Part shown: positions 21,336 to 32,345 of the stretch, in pieces
How positions within the stretch are numbered: position 1 is the stretch's first letter
Layout: each line of letters opens with the position of its first letter
Source of the DNA: Liquidambar formosana
Lineage: Eukaryota > Streptophyta > Magnoliopsida > Saxifragales > Altingiaceae
Assembly: GCA_039720395.1 (NCBI GenBank)
Contig: CM077824.1
Location: forward strand, 17,240,046-17,304,045
DNA: 64,000 nt
Direction of reading: 5' to 3'
Program-made: the position numbers and the translations under genes
Notes under the pieces: generated by a model
The model's input: the letters and a program-made list of their open reading frames with translations, nothing else
What the model was told of the DNA's origin: nothing
Databases searched by the model: none

Positions 21336-21727
21336 TTAAGGATTTAGAGAGAGACGTGGAGGTTTTTTGAGAGGGAAGTTTTTTGAGTTGCGAGAAACAT
21401 ATGGTCATGTGGAAGAGATGGATCGATGCTAAGGTTTTATTGAAAGAAACGTAATGTTTATGAGTTGGATGAGAAGTAATTGATTGATGTAGAATTTCGT
21501 TTGAAGGAAGAGTACTGATGGAGGCCTATTAATTATTGATGGAGTTGTGATGGAGTTAAGGCATATTAATTTTTTTGTTCTTCTTTTTTATTTTTATTTT
21601 TATTATTATTATTATTATTTATAAATAGTATATATAAGGATCATATTTTCTTTTAAATTTTAAATGAAGGTAAAATAGAGAATCAAAAGTTTTTCTCCCT
21701 AAGAAACTTTTATAAGTAGTATAAATA
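20816..21727 (-). mobile_element. Non-autonomous Helitron (minus strand), X2 copy
   Basis: Minus-strand 3' end CATGTGCAATGCATGTGTGC, then TATAACTAT (CTAG mutated). The 5' end reads TATACTACTTATAAAAG on minus, near 21727. An internal stretch around 21300 has lost sequence and gained a (GA)n tract compared with 52073-53049. Non-coding; ORFs here run through A-rich repeats. Confidence 0.65.
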
Positions 21728-21738
21728 TAGATATATTT

Positions 21739-21843
21739 TAAGCCACTAGGGCTAGCCTAGTGGTGAGGGAGGGTAGGGAAAAGGGTAGGACTAGGATAGG
21801 TTAGGAATTCAAACCCCTCCCAATGTACCCAAAAAAAAAAGAA
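21739..21843 (+). mobile_element. Short tRNA-type SINE, family S1 (X2 copy)
   Basis: Good A-box TAGCCTAGTGG, B-box-like GGAATTCAAACCCC, then CCCAATGTACCC and poly(A). Confidence 0.6.
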
Positions 21844-21882
21844 AAAAAAAAGAAGATATATATATTAAAATTATAAATTATA

Positions 21883-22153
21883 CTCCCTCCGTCCTACAAG
21901 ATATGCCGTATTTGCTACTTTTTTTATCTCAAAATGTTTGTCTATTTTAAAAAGTCAAATCATAATTTTTTTGAATTTCTTGTATTACCCTTTGTTATTT
22001 TAATAATTACTTTCAACACAAAAACCAATAAAAAGTTGGAGATGGTATTTTTGGAAAAATAAAGTTTAATAAAAGGGAAGTCAATGAAATGATATTTTTT
22101 TCTTAAACTGTGTGGCTTGTCAAACATGGCCTATCTTTGTGGAACGGAGGGAG
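21883..22153. mobile_element. Stowaway MITE (X2 copy, best ends)
   Basis: TA then CTCCCTCCGTCCTACAAGATA-type left end; the right end is the reverse complement of CTCCCTCCGTTCCACAAAGA. About 271 bp with no ORF of note. Confidence 0.8.
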
Positions 22154-23041
22154 AAATACAACTATTTTAAGTTGCATAGTGAACAATTAGGAATTGAAGC
22201 TTATTAACTCAGAAGCTTTAATCAAGATTTGAGTATAACCTTCTATATATCATTAGTATATAAATGGAAAATCTTGAATTTTAGTAGGGGGTGGCTATTG
22301 CTACCCCTTTGGAAAATTTAATGAACATATATATTTCTTTTATACCCCTTTGTCAAATTTACCATTAAGGATATTACAACTTAAAAAACACTCTGTTTAA
22401 AAGTCTTTGACATTGTGTGTGAACAATGAACGAGGAAGGAGACATTTGCGATGATACTAGCAATGATACTAGCAGCAACTCAGTACTTACTTTCGCGTTA
22501 AAATTAGGGCTTTTATCGTTTTTTTTATCCTCCAAATTTGTCATTGTTCGGTTCTAAAAGTTTGAATAAAATTCACATGTTTGGTTAATATATGACGGTT
22601 AAATAGAATACAAATGTGCACTGAAAAGTTGGGAAAGGCTTTCATACACAGCAGAAAAGAAGAGGGAACATCATTCGTAAATCCTAACAAATTGAATGCT
22701 GAAAAAATTAGATTATTTCATACATCTATAGAGAAGATAGAAGTTAGGAATGAGAAAACACATTAACTATAGAGAGTTTCGTGCCTAATAGCTAGAGTTC
22801 CGACAAAAATGGTGGCTCGATCTACTCAGACATAAATGGTGTCTCTAGCTACTCCAACTTCTTCTTCCAGTCGTTTGAGGGTAAAGGTATATTTGGGGTT
22901 ACGGTGGGATGTGAAAATCAAAGGGGCATATGGGTTAGTGGTTATTTTGGGAATGTTGTGGGGTGTACTTACAAAAATATGGGAGTTAAAAAACATTAGG
23001 GTTTACAAATAAACTCCATAGGTTGCAATAGCTGCCCTTTT
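22154..23041. other. Non-coding X2 stretch
   Basis: No gene seen. Matches 7220-8103. Confidence 0.55.
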
Positions 23042-23778
23042 TTAGTGGGGGTGTAAAATTGGCCCATGCCCGAAAAATTAGGTTAAGCCCGTTTAGGTCT
23101 GGCCCAACCCTAGCCTGATCATTAAGATGGGCAAGCTTAGATTTGGGATTTATTCCCCAGTTCAATAGTTTAAACCAGGGCCCAACCTAAAGTTAGCCTA
23201 TTTTATATTAAATAATATACAATTATAATATGAGTTATATTTATCATTAGATTCACATGAGATTAAAAAATTATTAAACAAATGTCACAAGCAAACAAGA
23301 AACAACTCCCAAAGATTATATTTATTTATTTTTTATTAGCCACCATGGATTATATTTATGTTTTCAAATTTTTTTTTTCAATTAATAGATTGAATATGTT
23401 TTAACCAATGATCCATTTATAAATATCTTATTATAAATTATAAAAGTTATTATCATATATAATGTTTGCAAATTTTTTTATAATTGATAAACATTTTATA
23501 TATATAAATTTTGTAGAGTCTAAATGTTATTTAATTAAGAAGCCACAAAGATAAAAAGGTGTTTTGAATTAGGCCTAACCTGAGAGGCTGAGACCGATAT
23601 AAGCCCGAAGCATGTCTTAAGCCTGAAACCGAACTTGAGCTTTTTTTTTTCTTTGGCCCAACCTGATACGAGCTAGGCCCAAGTAATAATAAAGCTCAAG
23701 TAAGCTTGGTCCAAGCCCAACCAACCTATGTAAAGAGCAGGTCCAACATGACTCTGCCCAACCCAATTTACACCCTTA
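23042..23778. mobile_element. hAT-like element H1 (X2 copy)
   Basis: Begins GGGGGTGTAAAATTGGCCCA and ends with a GGTGTAAATTGGG-type reverse-complement end. Same body as 8104-8857. Confidence 0.5.
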
Positions 23779-23785
23779 AATGTTA

Positions 23786-24873
23786 GTATTCTTTTTTCTT
23801 TTTTCTTTTTTGATAAGCAAATATTCATTTAAGAGGAAATCAAAAATACATCAGGAACCCCTACATCCGAGCCTTTCGTATTAGCACACAAAACAGAGGT
23901 TGGAAGTTCTGAAATTGGGATAGACTCACAATGATTACAAAAGTCAGGCTAGGAGGCTAGGGCATGAGTACCACTATTAACTTCCTCGGGAACAATCCTA
24001 ACAGCCCAAAAAAAAAATTAAAATAAAATAAAAAATTCAGGTAACATGGATTTAGTATCTAGAATTAAAGGAGTAGAGGCCCAATTAGGAGAACTGATTC
24101 CTGTCAGCAAGTGGTCTAAGAGCCAGAGTGGAATCACTTTCAATGACAATATTGTCATATCCACAACGTACAAGTAGACTCCTTTAAAGCCAGGCAAAAG
24201 GCTTTAGCTTCACCAACCTTTGACTCAAGGGGATGCTCCAAAGCAGTCCATGCGTGGAGAAAAGAGCCCTCAAAATTTCTGACAACTGCGCTTAAGATGG
24301 AACGATCAGGATAAATGGCAACATCAAAGTTAATCTTTACCCACCCTTCTGGTGGGGATTTCCATCGTAATTTGGGAAAGAATCACCAAAGGGTCAGCCA
24401 CAAACTTTTTATGAACAACTTTGTTTCTAACCAACCAAACTTGGTCCGTAAGAATAACCGCAAAAGATAGGAAACTAGAGGCATCAATAGGGCTTGAATT
24501 GAGAGATGAGCCATTTCTAACCAGCTCTTTAATCCATCTGAGAGACAAAGGTGGTTGACTTTGGATAAACGAAAAGACTAATGGGAGTTGAGCCACAAAA
24601 TCTCAGTAAATTTGCACTCTAAAAAGAGATGCTTTGCCGATTCCATCAGCGCTTCACATAGAGGGCATGACGTGTCTGGGATAAAAAATCTCCGGCCGAT
24701 TGAGGACCTCTCTAGGTAATAGGTAAAATATTCCATACCATTTTCCAGAGGAGGTGTTTGTAACATAATTTTTAACATCCCTAAACGTTAGTATTTAAGC
24801 ATTAAATAAGGGAATTTTAGTAATTACCCATATTAGGGGTTTCCATTTAACAATAGCCCCATCAAAACATTTT
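23786..24873 (-). pseudogene. LINE ORF2 C-terminal remnant (zf-RVT and RNase H), X2 copy
   Basis: The longest LINE piece here, on the minus strand. 24778-24578 encodes a reverse-transcriptase zinc-binding (zf-RVT) segment, PDTSCPLCEALMESAKHLFL then ECKF..ILW, with the C-x2-C...H...C spacing of plant LINEs. 24596-24330 continues through the linker (DQVWLVRNKVVHKKF). 24370-24130 is the RNase H-like start (GWVKINFDVA). A stop or frameshift lies between each part. The poly(A) end is the T-rich tract at 23790-23812. The upstream part of the LINE is lost at the MULE insertion. Confidence 0.75.
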
Positions 24874-25129
24874 GGAAAATGCTAGGTGGGACGAAGTTAG
24901 AGGACGAATTTGGGGGGATGACTAACTTTATGTAACTGACGTTAATGATTTTTTAAATTGCTGAAGATATTCCATTCTTGGAATCCCTAAATATAAGGAA
25001 TAATAGGAAACGTGGGGTGATATCTTAACTGCTTTATATTGCCCCCCTTTTTTAACGTTTTTGCCTCCTTTTTGCTAAAGATATTCCATATTTCCTATCT
25101 TTAAACGTTATTGCCTCCTTTTTTCTAAG

Positions 25130-25302
25130 TCTTACATATAAAAGAAATCAGTAACGGATTTATATTGATTTCTTTTGGGCTTATATCATCGTTTGATGTC
25201 GATTGTGTCCGATAGCGTGAGAGTTTGCGTCTGGGGTTTTGCTTCATCTTCAGAACGTTGAAGTATTCCGACAATAGAATCGCAACGACTGCCATATTCA
25301 AG
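25130..25302 (+). promoter_or_regulatory. Probable promoter and 5' leader exon of the FAR1-like gene
   Basis: TATAAAAG at about 25138 is followed by a leader that ends in TTCAAG|GTTCGT at 25302/25303, a good splice-donor match. The acceptor TTATAG ends at 25916, three bases before the start codon. The resulting 614-bp leader intron contains an internal duplication (25411-25590 and 25708-25880). No transcript data; the reading rests on motif order. Confidence 0.45.
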
Positions 25303-25410
25303 GTTCGTTTGTACTGAAAAACTCTTCAATTTTTTTTTTGGCCCCTAGCAGTTGATGCTAGTGGTTAAGAAATATTACGTACGTTGATTTTACAAGTGAT
25401 TCCAACCAAT

Positions 25411-25880
25411 TTGCCAAATAAATGCAGTTCTCTTGGTAAAATTTTCAAGATAATAACTAGAAGTTTAAACAATTATTCATGTTATCTTAATAGCACAATG
25501 TAAGAAGATCAAACTTGATGAAGTGGTATGGTTTCTATTTGCACAATTTTCAAGATAATTTCCAGAGGTTGGAACAAAATATTGCATGGTTAGATATGCA
25601 AAACAGGTGTAGTTTAATTATCAAATTTTTTCAAGGTAAATTGCACAAGTTAGAACCAAGTATTCATGTCAACTTGATTGCACATACTTGACGAGTTGGC
25701 ATGGATAGATATGCCAAATAAATGTAGTTCCTTTGGTAAATTTTTCAAGATAAATGCAAAAGTTTAAACAATTATCCATGTTATCGTGATCGCACAATAT
25801 GAGAAGATTAAAACTTGATGAAGTGGCATGGAAACCGTTTGTAAAATTTTTAAGATAAGTTGCAGAAGTTGGAACATGTA
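25411..25880. repeat. Tandem duplication in the FAR1 leader intron
   Basis: TGCCAAATAAATGYAGTTC, TTTTCAAGATAA, GTTTAAACAATTAT and AACTTGATGAAGTGG occur in the same order about 295 bp apart. Confidence 0.7.
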
Positions 25881-25916
25881 TGTCTTTAATCACTTTTGTA
25901 TATTTTTGTGTTATAG

Positions 25917-26690
25917 GAAATGGATACTAGCGCGTTTGTGGGCGATATGCAAGGATCAAATGAGCATGATGGTTATGCAGAGCCTTCTATGGACATGGGT
26001 TTGTCAAGTGAACCACAAGTAAACTCATTTGTATTATCTTGATTATATATTTGAACAATCGTTTTCATTTGTGTGCAATTTTTGGAATTGCATTGATTCA
26101 TTTTTACATCTCCACTTCAATACGGAATTACTTCTAATACTTATTTATATGTCCATATGATAGAATATGGATGGGGTCGAATTTGTGGATGGAGAACAAT
26201 GCAAGGAACCAAAAGTTGGCATGGTATTCAAGAGCGAATATGATGTATGTCAATTTTTTTGTAAATTTGCAAAGAAAGAAGGTTTTGGAATTAAAAAATG
26301 TAGTGTGAAGTGTGATCAAGACGGCGTTGTAAAGTATTTTTTTCTAGCTTGCTCGCGTAATGGCAAACATTTATCAAAGGGGAAAAATACTTTAAATCCT
26401 AAGCCTTCTGTTAAATCGGGATGTAAGGCCAAATTAATATTGTTGTGAGAAGTGTGTGCGATTATGTAATTTCAAAAGTTTTGCTCATACATAATCATGG
26501 ACTAAGTCCTGGTAAGTCTCAGCATTTTCCTTCATATAGGATTGTAGACCCAACATCTAAAACAATGTTAGAGCTTAACGATAGGGCTGGGATTCCACTG
26601 GTTAAAAGTTATAGAGCACTTGTAATTGGGAATGGGAGCCATGATCGTGTTAATTTCGGTGAGAGGGATGCTAGGAATTTGAGGAATCTG
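25917..26690 (+). pseudogene. FAR1/FHY3-type MULE transposase, N-terminal fragment
   Basis: Plausible exons are 25917-26018 (start codon at 25920, MDTSAFVGDMQGSN) and 26164 to about 26690, with a GT-AG intron at 26019-26163 that keeps frame. Exon 2 encodes the FAR1 DNA-binding (WRKY-GCM1-type zinc) domain: PKVGMVFKSEYDVCQFFCKF, AKKEGFGIKKCSVKCD, FLACSRNG, SGCKAK. After a 1-base deletion near 26425 it gives INIVV..VCDYVISKVLLIHNHGLSP (the HNH zinc ligands) and RVNFGERDARNL. This is where the MULE transposase domain normally starts, but nothing follows. FAR1-type proteins are domesticated relatives of MULE transposases; this copy is truncated and frameshifted. Confidence 0.8.
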
Positions 26691-27442
26691 GGGAACATCC
26701 CTATGTGTTCTGCCTTCAGTATCATTGTGTGTTCACATAACCAATACTGAAAAAACAAAAAAACAAAAAAAAAACCCAAAAAAAAAAAAAAGAAAAAGAA
26801 AAAAAACACAATAAGTATGTGTTATATAGTAGCAACTCATTTTGTAACATTTACAAAAATTTATCATTTCTTTATGGTAAAGAAACTTAGACTCACCAAC
26901 AAAATTATAACACATCCAGCCACACTCGTAGGTTTCGTATGCTTCCCACATAAGTGACCACTTACGTGTTCTAGTATCTCATTACTCCATGCATATTTTT
27001 TCATTTCTCCCTGATCCTCAACTGTGCTACAAAGCTCCCAACTTACATGTTGCCCAGAAGACGAGAAAAGCAAATTGATGAAGATATACAAACAACAAAG
27101 TCGCACAGTGTCTTCTACATCCACATCAGTCACTCCTTTAGCAGTTTCAACTATCTTGCTCTTTATAATAGGACCTTCAAGCTTTTCTCGATGATTGAAC
27201 CTTCGTGAGTAAAATTGGGATTCACATTGTTTAATTGTTGGAACATCTTTCAATTTTATTTCCCCTAAAACAATTTCAAATATGAGAGCAATGTCGATCT
27301 CTCGCAATGGAATGAACACTCCACCTATCTTAAATTGCTTTATTTTTCCATCAAATGTTTGGATGATGCGCACAACATCATCGTCATATTTTCGGCAAGC
27401 TTTTACTTCAATTTTGTTGAATATAAAAGCTTCAAACATATA
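26609..27442 (-). pseudogene. MULE-borne plant-mobile-domain/DUF1985-like gene, C-terminal exons
   Basis: Minus-strand exon 27442-26897 (acceptor-like TTTTTTAG just upstream) and exon 26746-26609, joined by a GT-AG intron (26896-26747; donor GTGAGT, acceptor TTTTTTCAG) that keeps frame. The protein reads FKIGGVFIPLREIDIALIFE, FNHREKLEGPIIKSK, VEDTVRLCCLYIFINLLF, EDQGEMKKYAWSNEILEHVS, then AGCVIILL|YWLCEHTMILK. This order (G.ff.l.i.DiaLI.g, RLc.LY...lLF, YaW..ei, GC...L.yW..EHT) is what I recall of MULE-carried PMD/DUF1985 proteins linked to Ulp1-like genes. Domain naming is tentative. Exon 26746-26609 overlaps the FAR1 exon in antisense. Confidence 0.5.
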
Positions 27443-27690
27443 CTAAAAAAGGGGTTATCTTGAAAATCTTGATATGCCTCTTCAGTAAACTTCAATCCCC
27501 AAAAAATTCAAATAGTGCAACCAACTTAGATCTATATTGGGGGTAGTAATTTTTCCCCTTTCGCGGGTTTAGAGTACCTACCCCACCTACATAAATGAAT
27601 AAACATGATTAGAAATATATACACACAAGCATCTGTTTGCATTACACATCCAATTACGTATTACTCAGACAGGGGTTTTGAACAAAACTT
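27443..27690. other. MULE interior, possible upstream exon sequence
   Basis: No clear gene part. A minus-strand frame near 27540-27470 (DLSWLHYLNFLGIEVY) may be a decayed upstream exon of the same minus-strand gene; weak. Confidence 0.25.
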
Positions 27691-27850
27691 TAAGATAACA
27701 CCACACAATAGGCATAGATAAGTAGCAAAGTTAGCAGTAAAAAATTTAAGATAACACCACACAACAAGCAAATTGATAAGCAGCAAAGTTATCAGTAAAA
27801 AATTTAAGATAACACCACACAATAGGCATAGATAAAAAGGTTTTACTTTT
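27691..27850. repeat. Tandem repeat of about 57 bp, 3 units, in the MULE
   Basis: TAAGATAACACCACACAAYA recurs at 27691, 27747 and 27805, with GCAAAGTTAKCAGTAAAAAA between units. Confidence 0.8.
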
Positions 27851-28740
27851 GAAGAACCAAGTTAGTCGATTGATTTATTGCATAGCTAAGACTTTTGTTT
27901 GTCCTTGGTATGCAATCGATCAATCCATTGGAGAAATCAACCAATTGATTAATAGGCTGCAACACATGATTGGTCTCAGCATATCTCAGCCCACTACCGA
28001 TCGATTAATGGATTAGATCGATCAATAAATCACCTGGCTATAAGATTTTTTTTTTTTTTTTTTTACAACATGCAAATCAATCAATCAATCTGATGACTTT
28101 TTGTGTCCGATTTTCGAATTGTTTCATATTCTTGCTAGGATTCTTTCTTAGTTTATCTTGAGTTTTAGTTGTCTGCAGATCAAAATAGAAAAAATTTACA
28201 AATATTTGACCTAAACTAAGGAATGCAGCCATAAACTTTGATTTAAACTAAAGGATGCAACAGCTAGCATTCTTTGAAAATTCATTTTTTGTATAGGACC
28301 ATGGGGGCTTTGTTTGATAAAGTCCAAAACCAAATAAAGTTAGTACATTAAGTAAGGGGTCTTTCTATGGTACCACGGAGAAGCATCTAATACAACAGAT
28401 AAAGAGTCTCTACTCACTAAAACAAAGCCTAAACCACAGCAGGCCACAACTAAAATTACAAGGCAACTAGGAGAACAACGAAACAGATAATGATATAAAC
28501 AGTCCCAAAAGGAAGAACAATCCAAAAAAACAACTAATTAGCTAATGTCAACCGAATAGGACATTGCCTCCTAGCTGTTCTAGCAAGCCTGTGAGTTATC
28601 TTGACAACAATTAATCATATCTTATTAATTTTAAACATTTTGCAGACTTGATAACAAGCGACTATAGATAACATACATATCACCTATATAAAGCCCAATC
28701 AAGATCCGATTAGTTTTAAACACACTTTACAAACATGTAA
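27851..28740. other. MULE interior without a recognised gene
   Basis: 27855-28090 is dense in ATCGAT/CAATTGATT-type near-palindromes. A (T)n tract lies at 28046-28064. Frames such as 28340-28525 have no known domain. Confidence 0.4.
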
Positions 28741-29760
28741 TGATGTTCAAGGGTCCACAACAGAGCATGATAAAAAGAAATAACCTTCATATGGACTCTT
28801 GATGGAAAAGGAACCAATGCATTGTCCATAAACGTCATAAGACACCAAACCAATCCTAGCATAAGTGTCCTCTCAACACATAAGATAAAAATAACTAACT
28901 TATCTTAGCATATTGTCCTACATAAAACACATAAGTTATCCGAATATTTTAAAATAAAAACACACACAATGAATAGATAATAAGTCCAAGTTATCTAAAT
29001 GTAACAAGCAAACATTTTAAGATAATAACTAGACAGTGGGTTAAAAATGCAAGGGAGGGGTTAAAACTACCCACTGTCTGATAAATAACTACAGTTCAAG
29101 ATTGTCCTACAAAAAACACATAAGTTATCCGAATATTTTAAGATAAAAACACACACAATGAATAGATAATAAGTCCAATTTATTTGAATGTAACAAGTAA
29201 ACATTTTAAGATAATAACCAGACAGTGGGTTAACAATGCAGGGGAAGGGGTGAAACTACCCACTGTCTGATAAATAACTACAGTTCAACATTTTCCTACA
29301 TAAATCACATAAGTTATCCGAAAAATTTTAAGATAACACACAAATTCAACCTATTCAGTTATTGGCATTCACAACAGAGCATGATAAATAGAAATAACTT
29401 TCATATGGACTCTTGATGGAAAAGGAACCAATGCATTGTCCATAAACGTCATAAGACACCAAACCAATCCTAGCATAAGGGTCCTCTCAACACATAAGAT
29501 AAAAATAACTAACTTATCTCAGCATATTGTCCTACATAAATCACATAAGTTATTCGAATATGTTAAGATAAAAACACACACAACGAATAGATAATAAGTC
29601 CAAGTTATTTGAATGTAACTAGTAAACATTTTAAGATAATAACCAGACAGTGGGTTAACAATGCAGGGGAGGGGGTAAAACTACCCACTGTCTGATAAAT
29701 AAATATAGTTCAAACATTGTCCTACATAAATCACATAAGTTATCCGAAAAATTTTAAGAT
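28741..29760. repeat. Complex tandem repeat with three hairpins
   Basis: A unit of about 182 bp (start ATTGTCCTACAWAAA, end ACAGTTCAA) is present at about 28917-29098, 29101-29282 and 29526-29708. A longer flanking piece (AGAGCATGATAAAAAGAAAT ... ACTTATCT) occurs twice, at 28763-28916 and 29374-29525. Each 182-bp unit holds a hairpin with loop of about 27 nt: CAGACAGTGGGT (29219-29230; 29644-29655) pairing with ACCCACTGTCTG (29258-29269; 29683-29694). The first unit has an 11-bp version (29031-29041 with 29069-29079). Confidence 0.85.
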
Positions 29761-30127
29761 AAAACACATGTTCGTCTTGAAAATTAATTCAGTTGCATAG
29801 ATAAGTCTACTTGATAGGAAAAAAAAAAAAACCTTAACAGATTGGGGAAAGTTTAACAAAGATTATATTATCTTTTAAAAAAATTTTGCACCTTTCACCA
29901 TGTGCTCCTCAATGGGTTCGCTTTGAATATGGCTTCAGATATTTGGAAATTGTTTCGCACAATAATGAAGATTGAGGAACTGACGCATATAGCTCTGTTA
30001 TAATGTTATTGAAGATCAGGAATACAAAAATTTTGAATTCACATCTTAAAAAAAAAATTTATAATCAAAGGTGTCAAATTATACTCAAGGTCTGAAATTG
30101 TAATCAAAGGTGTCAGATTGTTATCAC

Positions 30128-32085
30128 TGTAACACCCATAATTTAAAAGTAAGGTATTAAGGGTTTAAGTTGCTGAAATTTGGCTAAGTGTTGGGAAAAA
30201 AGTGAATTTTCGTAAATCTTTGTTTTTAAAGATAATTTTTGGCGGTAATGGAAGTTTATAATATTATAAGACTTCTATAATTTTATGGGATTTTATTAGC
30301 ATGTTTGGATTGGGTTCCTCACATGTTTGTTCTAGGAAAATCTGTCGGGAGATGGATTTTGTACTAAAACTTGGAAATGAGATTTTGATATACTAGGAAT
30401 TTGATTTTTCTGATATTTTATTTGGATTCAAATGGAGAAGATTACTTAAATGTTTTTAATGAAAAGAAGTCTGAGGTCTATGCTGATGGGGGAGGTGCCT
30501 GACTGATGGCCAGTTTCAGCTGTCTGAATGTTTTAGATGTCTGAAACTCATTTTCAGACGTCTGAAAGTGATATTTCAGACGTCTGAAAATTCCAGAGAA
30601 GGATGATTTTGAGGTTACATTTGAAGCTCACTTTCAGACGTCTGAAACTCATTTTCAGACGTTTGAAAGTGTCGGCAGACAGTTTTTAAAAAGGCTTGTT
30701 TGACGATTTTACCCCCACTTTCCCTTATTAAACCCATTCCTAATGGGTTTCTTACCCATTTTTCAGCAGAAAAGGAAAGAGAGGAGAGAGAGAGAGAGAG
30801 AGAGAGAAAGAGGAGCTCGACGGTGAGAAGCGTGACCACGGGAGCTCGGGTCCGACCCCACAACGCATGGATCTTGTGATTTCCACCTTGATCTACGCGT
30901 GTACACCCTTAGATTCACGTTCCTAGCTACCATTTGAGAGGTAGGTGCATTTTTCATGGTTGTAAACCATTGTATGCATGATTTGGTACATTATCATGGG
31001 TTTTTGCATGTTTTCATGATATGATACATGTTTACATAGGATTGGGGTTGAATTTCTAAAAAATTCATATATTTGAGAAATTAGGGTTTTGTTTTATACC
31101 CTATTTAGTTATATTGGTGTTGTTTTGCATACCCTCACATGATTTGGAATACAATGGGTTGATTTTGAAAACCTATTTGTTAAATCTTTGTAATGGACTA
31201 TTTAAGGGTCACTTTTATATAAGTGTTGCAAATCCATTTTTCTAAAATTATAAATAAAAATGGATGTGATGATAAGGGGTACTTTCCTGGTATTAATGAC
31301 CGTAGTGTTCCCGAAATGAGGTTACTTTCTGGATCCATGTAGGATTCATAGTGTTTCCTCAAGATGAGGTTACTTTCTGGACCCATGTAGGGATCCATAG
31401 TGTTTCCTCTCATTTCCGCGCGCGAGGGCCCCGCATGACCTGGGGAGGATTATTCAGTTTGAAAGACTGATGATGTTGTGAATTGCCAGATATGGCGGAT
31501 TTATGTTATGAATGATTTTCATGTTCTCCTGTACTTGTTTTAAAATTGTGATATGCAACCCCTTATTAGCTCATTTTATTTAATTGTTCATAATGGTTTT
31601 AAAACCTTGATATACAATTTTGAAAAATGTATCCTACTGAGTTTATACTCACGCCTATTTTCAAAACCTTTTGCAAACTTTGAGCAAAGTAGGGATGACT
31701 CTTATGAGGAGGCATCACATCGGGCTTAGCATAAGCATTGCATTATGGATGTTGTGCAAATGCATTTTGCAATTTTTATGGCCTGTATATTATTTAGACA
31801 GACTTATTGTATTATATACTGCCTGTATTGACAATAGAACTCTATGGGAACTAGTATGCCAGCTTATTTTAATTACCTGTTGTAGATGGTTAAATGATTT
31901 TGATTTTAAATTGAACAGGTTTAAACTGTCGAGAACTTGGTATGTCCTATTTTCAGACAGGACCATGCCGGATTTTCTAAAAATATTTTATAAAGCTATA
32001 ATTTTTATTATAAACCATCCTTGAGCTTCATTTTATTTATTCTTCTTTCTTTTGACACGTCATAGCCTATTTTTGGGTCGTGACA
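30128..32085 (+). mobile_element. LTR2: solo-LTR-like element nested in the MULE
   Basis: Starts TGTAACACCC and ends GGGTCGTGACA, with 5-bp duplications ATCAC at 30123-30127 and 32086-32090. Length is 1958 bp. Same architecture as LTR1 in the opposite orientation: the 280-bp block (about 30195-30465, perhaps 88% like LTR1), palindrome cassette, TTATTAAAC TATA-like box near 30725, (GA)n leader (30779-30810), GAG|GTAGGT near 30940, GAGGTTACTTTCTGGACCCA-type repeats (31318-31405), then CGCGCGAGGGCCCCGCATGA at 31419. ORFs inside, including 31671-32024, have no domain. Confidence 0.8.
30511..30668 (+). promoter_or_regulatory. LTR2 palindrome cassette
   Basis: TTTCAGACGTCTGAAA occurs exactly at 30552-30567, 30574-30589 and 30632-30647, with one mismatch at 30653-30668 and as degenerate copies near 30514 and 30531. 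It lies 60-200 bp upstream of the TATA-like box. Confidence 0.7.
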
Positions 32086-32090
32086 ATCAC

Positions 32091-32345
32091 AATCTGTTGA
32101 ATTTTCCCATTTCCCACCATATTGTTATATAAATTTCGGCATGGACATCTTGTCCAAATTCGAGTTCAACCACTTTCACAAAACAAGGCCGCCAATTATT
32201 TTATGCAAATTCATGTACATGGCCTCTTAGCTTTTGTCGGAATGGTTGAAAATTTCTTTCGTGATAACTATAATCAATTCTTGAAGAAGGCAACATAAGA
32301 AGAGACGAAATCCTGTACATTAAATGTTGAAGCATTCAAACACCA
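32091..32345 (-). pseudogene. Decayed N-terminal exon of the MULE minus-strand gene
   Basis: A minus-strand frame reads IDYSYHERNFQPFRQKLRGH then VHEFA, a stop, and NNWRPCFVKVVELEFGQDVH. It has the look of the N-terminal part of the MULE-carried gene at 26609-27442 (NNWRP.FVKVV). An in-frame stop and the insertion of LTR2 directly downstream break it. Linking it to the C-terminal exons is inference from strand, order and position within the MULE. Confidence 0.35.

Larger units (their letters stand above)
18230..24873 (+). repeat. Duplicated block X2
   Basis: Collinear with X1 and X3. Specific to X2 are two fold-back MITEs (19535-19661, 20656-20804). At its right edge the LINE remnant runs on until it is interrupted by the MULE at 24874. 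X2 has no LTR at the LTR1 site: near 19918 the sequence CACAAACTAAATGG is intact. Confidence 0.8.

Noticed and set aside
21108..21370. Lysine-rich ORFs
   Set aside because: Translations of A-rich and (GA)n tracts inside the Helitron.
27600..29760. CRISPR-like array of repeats
   Set aside because: Units are of unequal length (57 bp and 182 bp) and contiguous without unique spacers, and the DNA is a plant transposon.
31671..32024. 117-codon ORF in LTR2
   Set aside because: No recognisable domain, and the homologous stretches of LTR1, 3 and 4 do not keep the frame.
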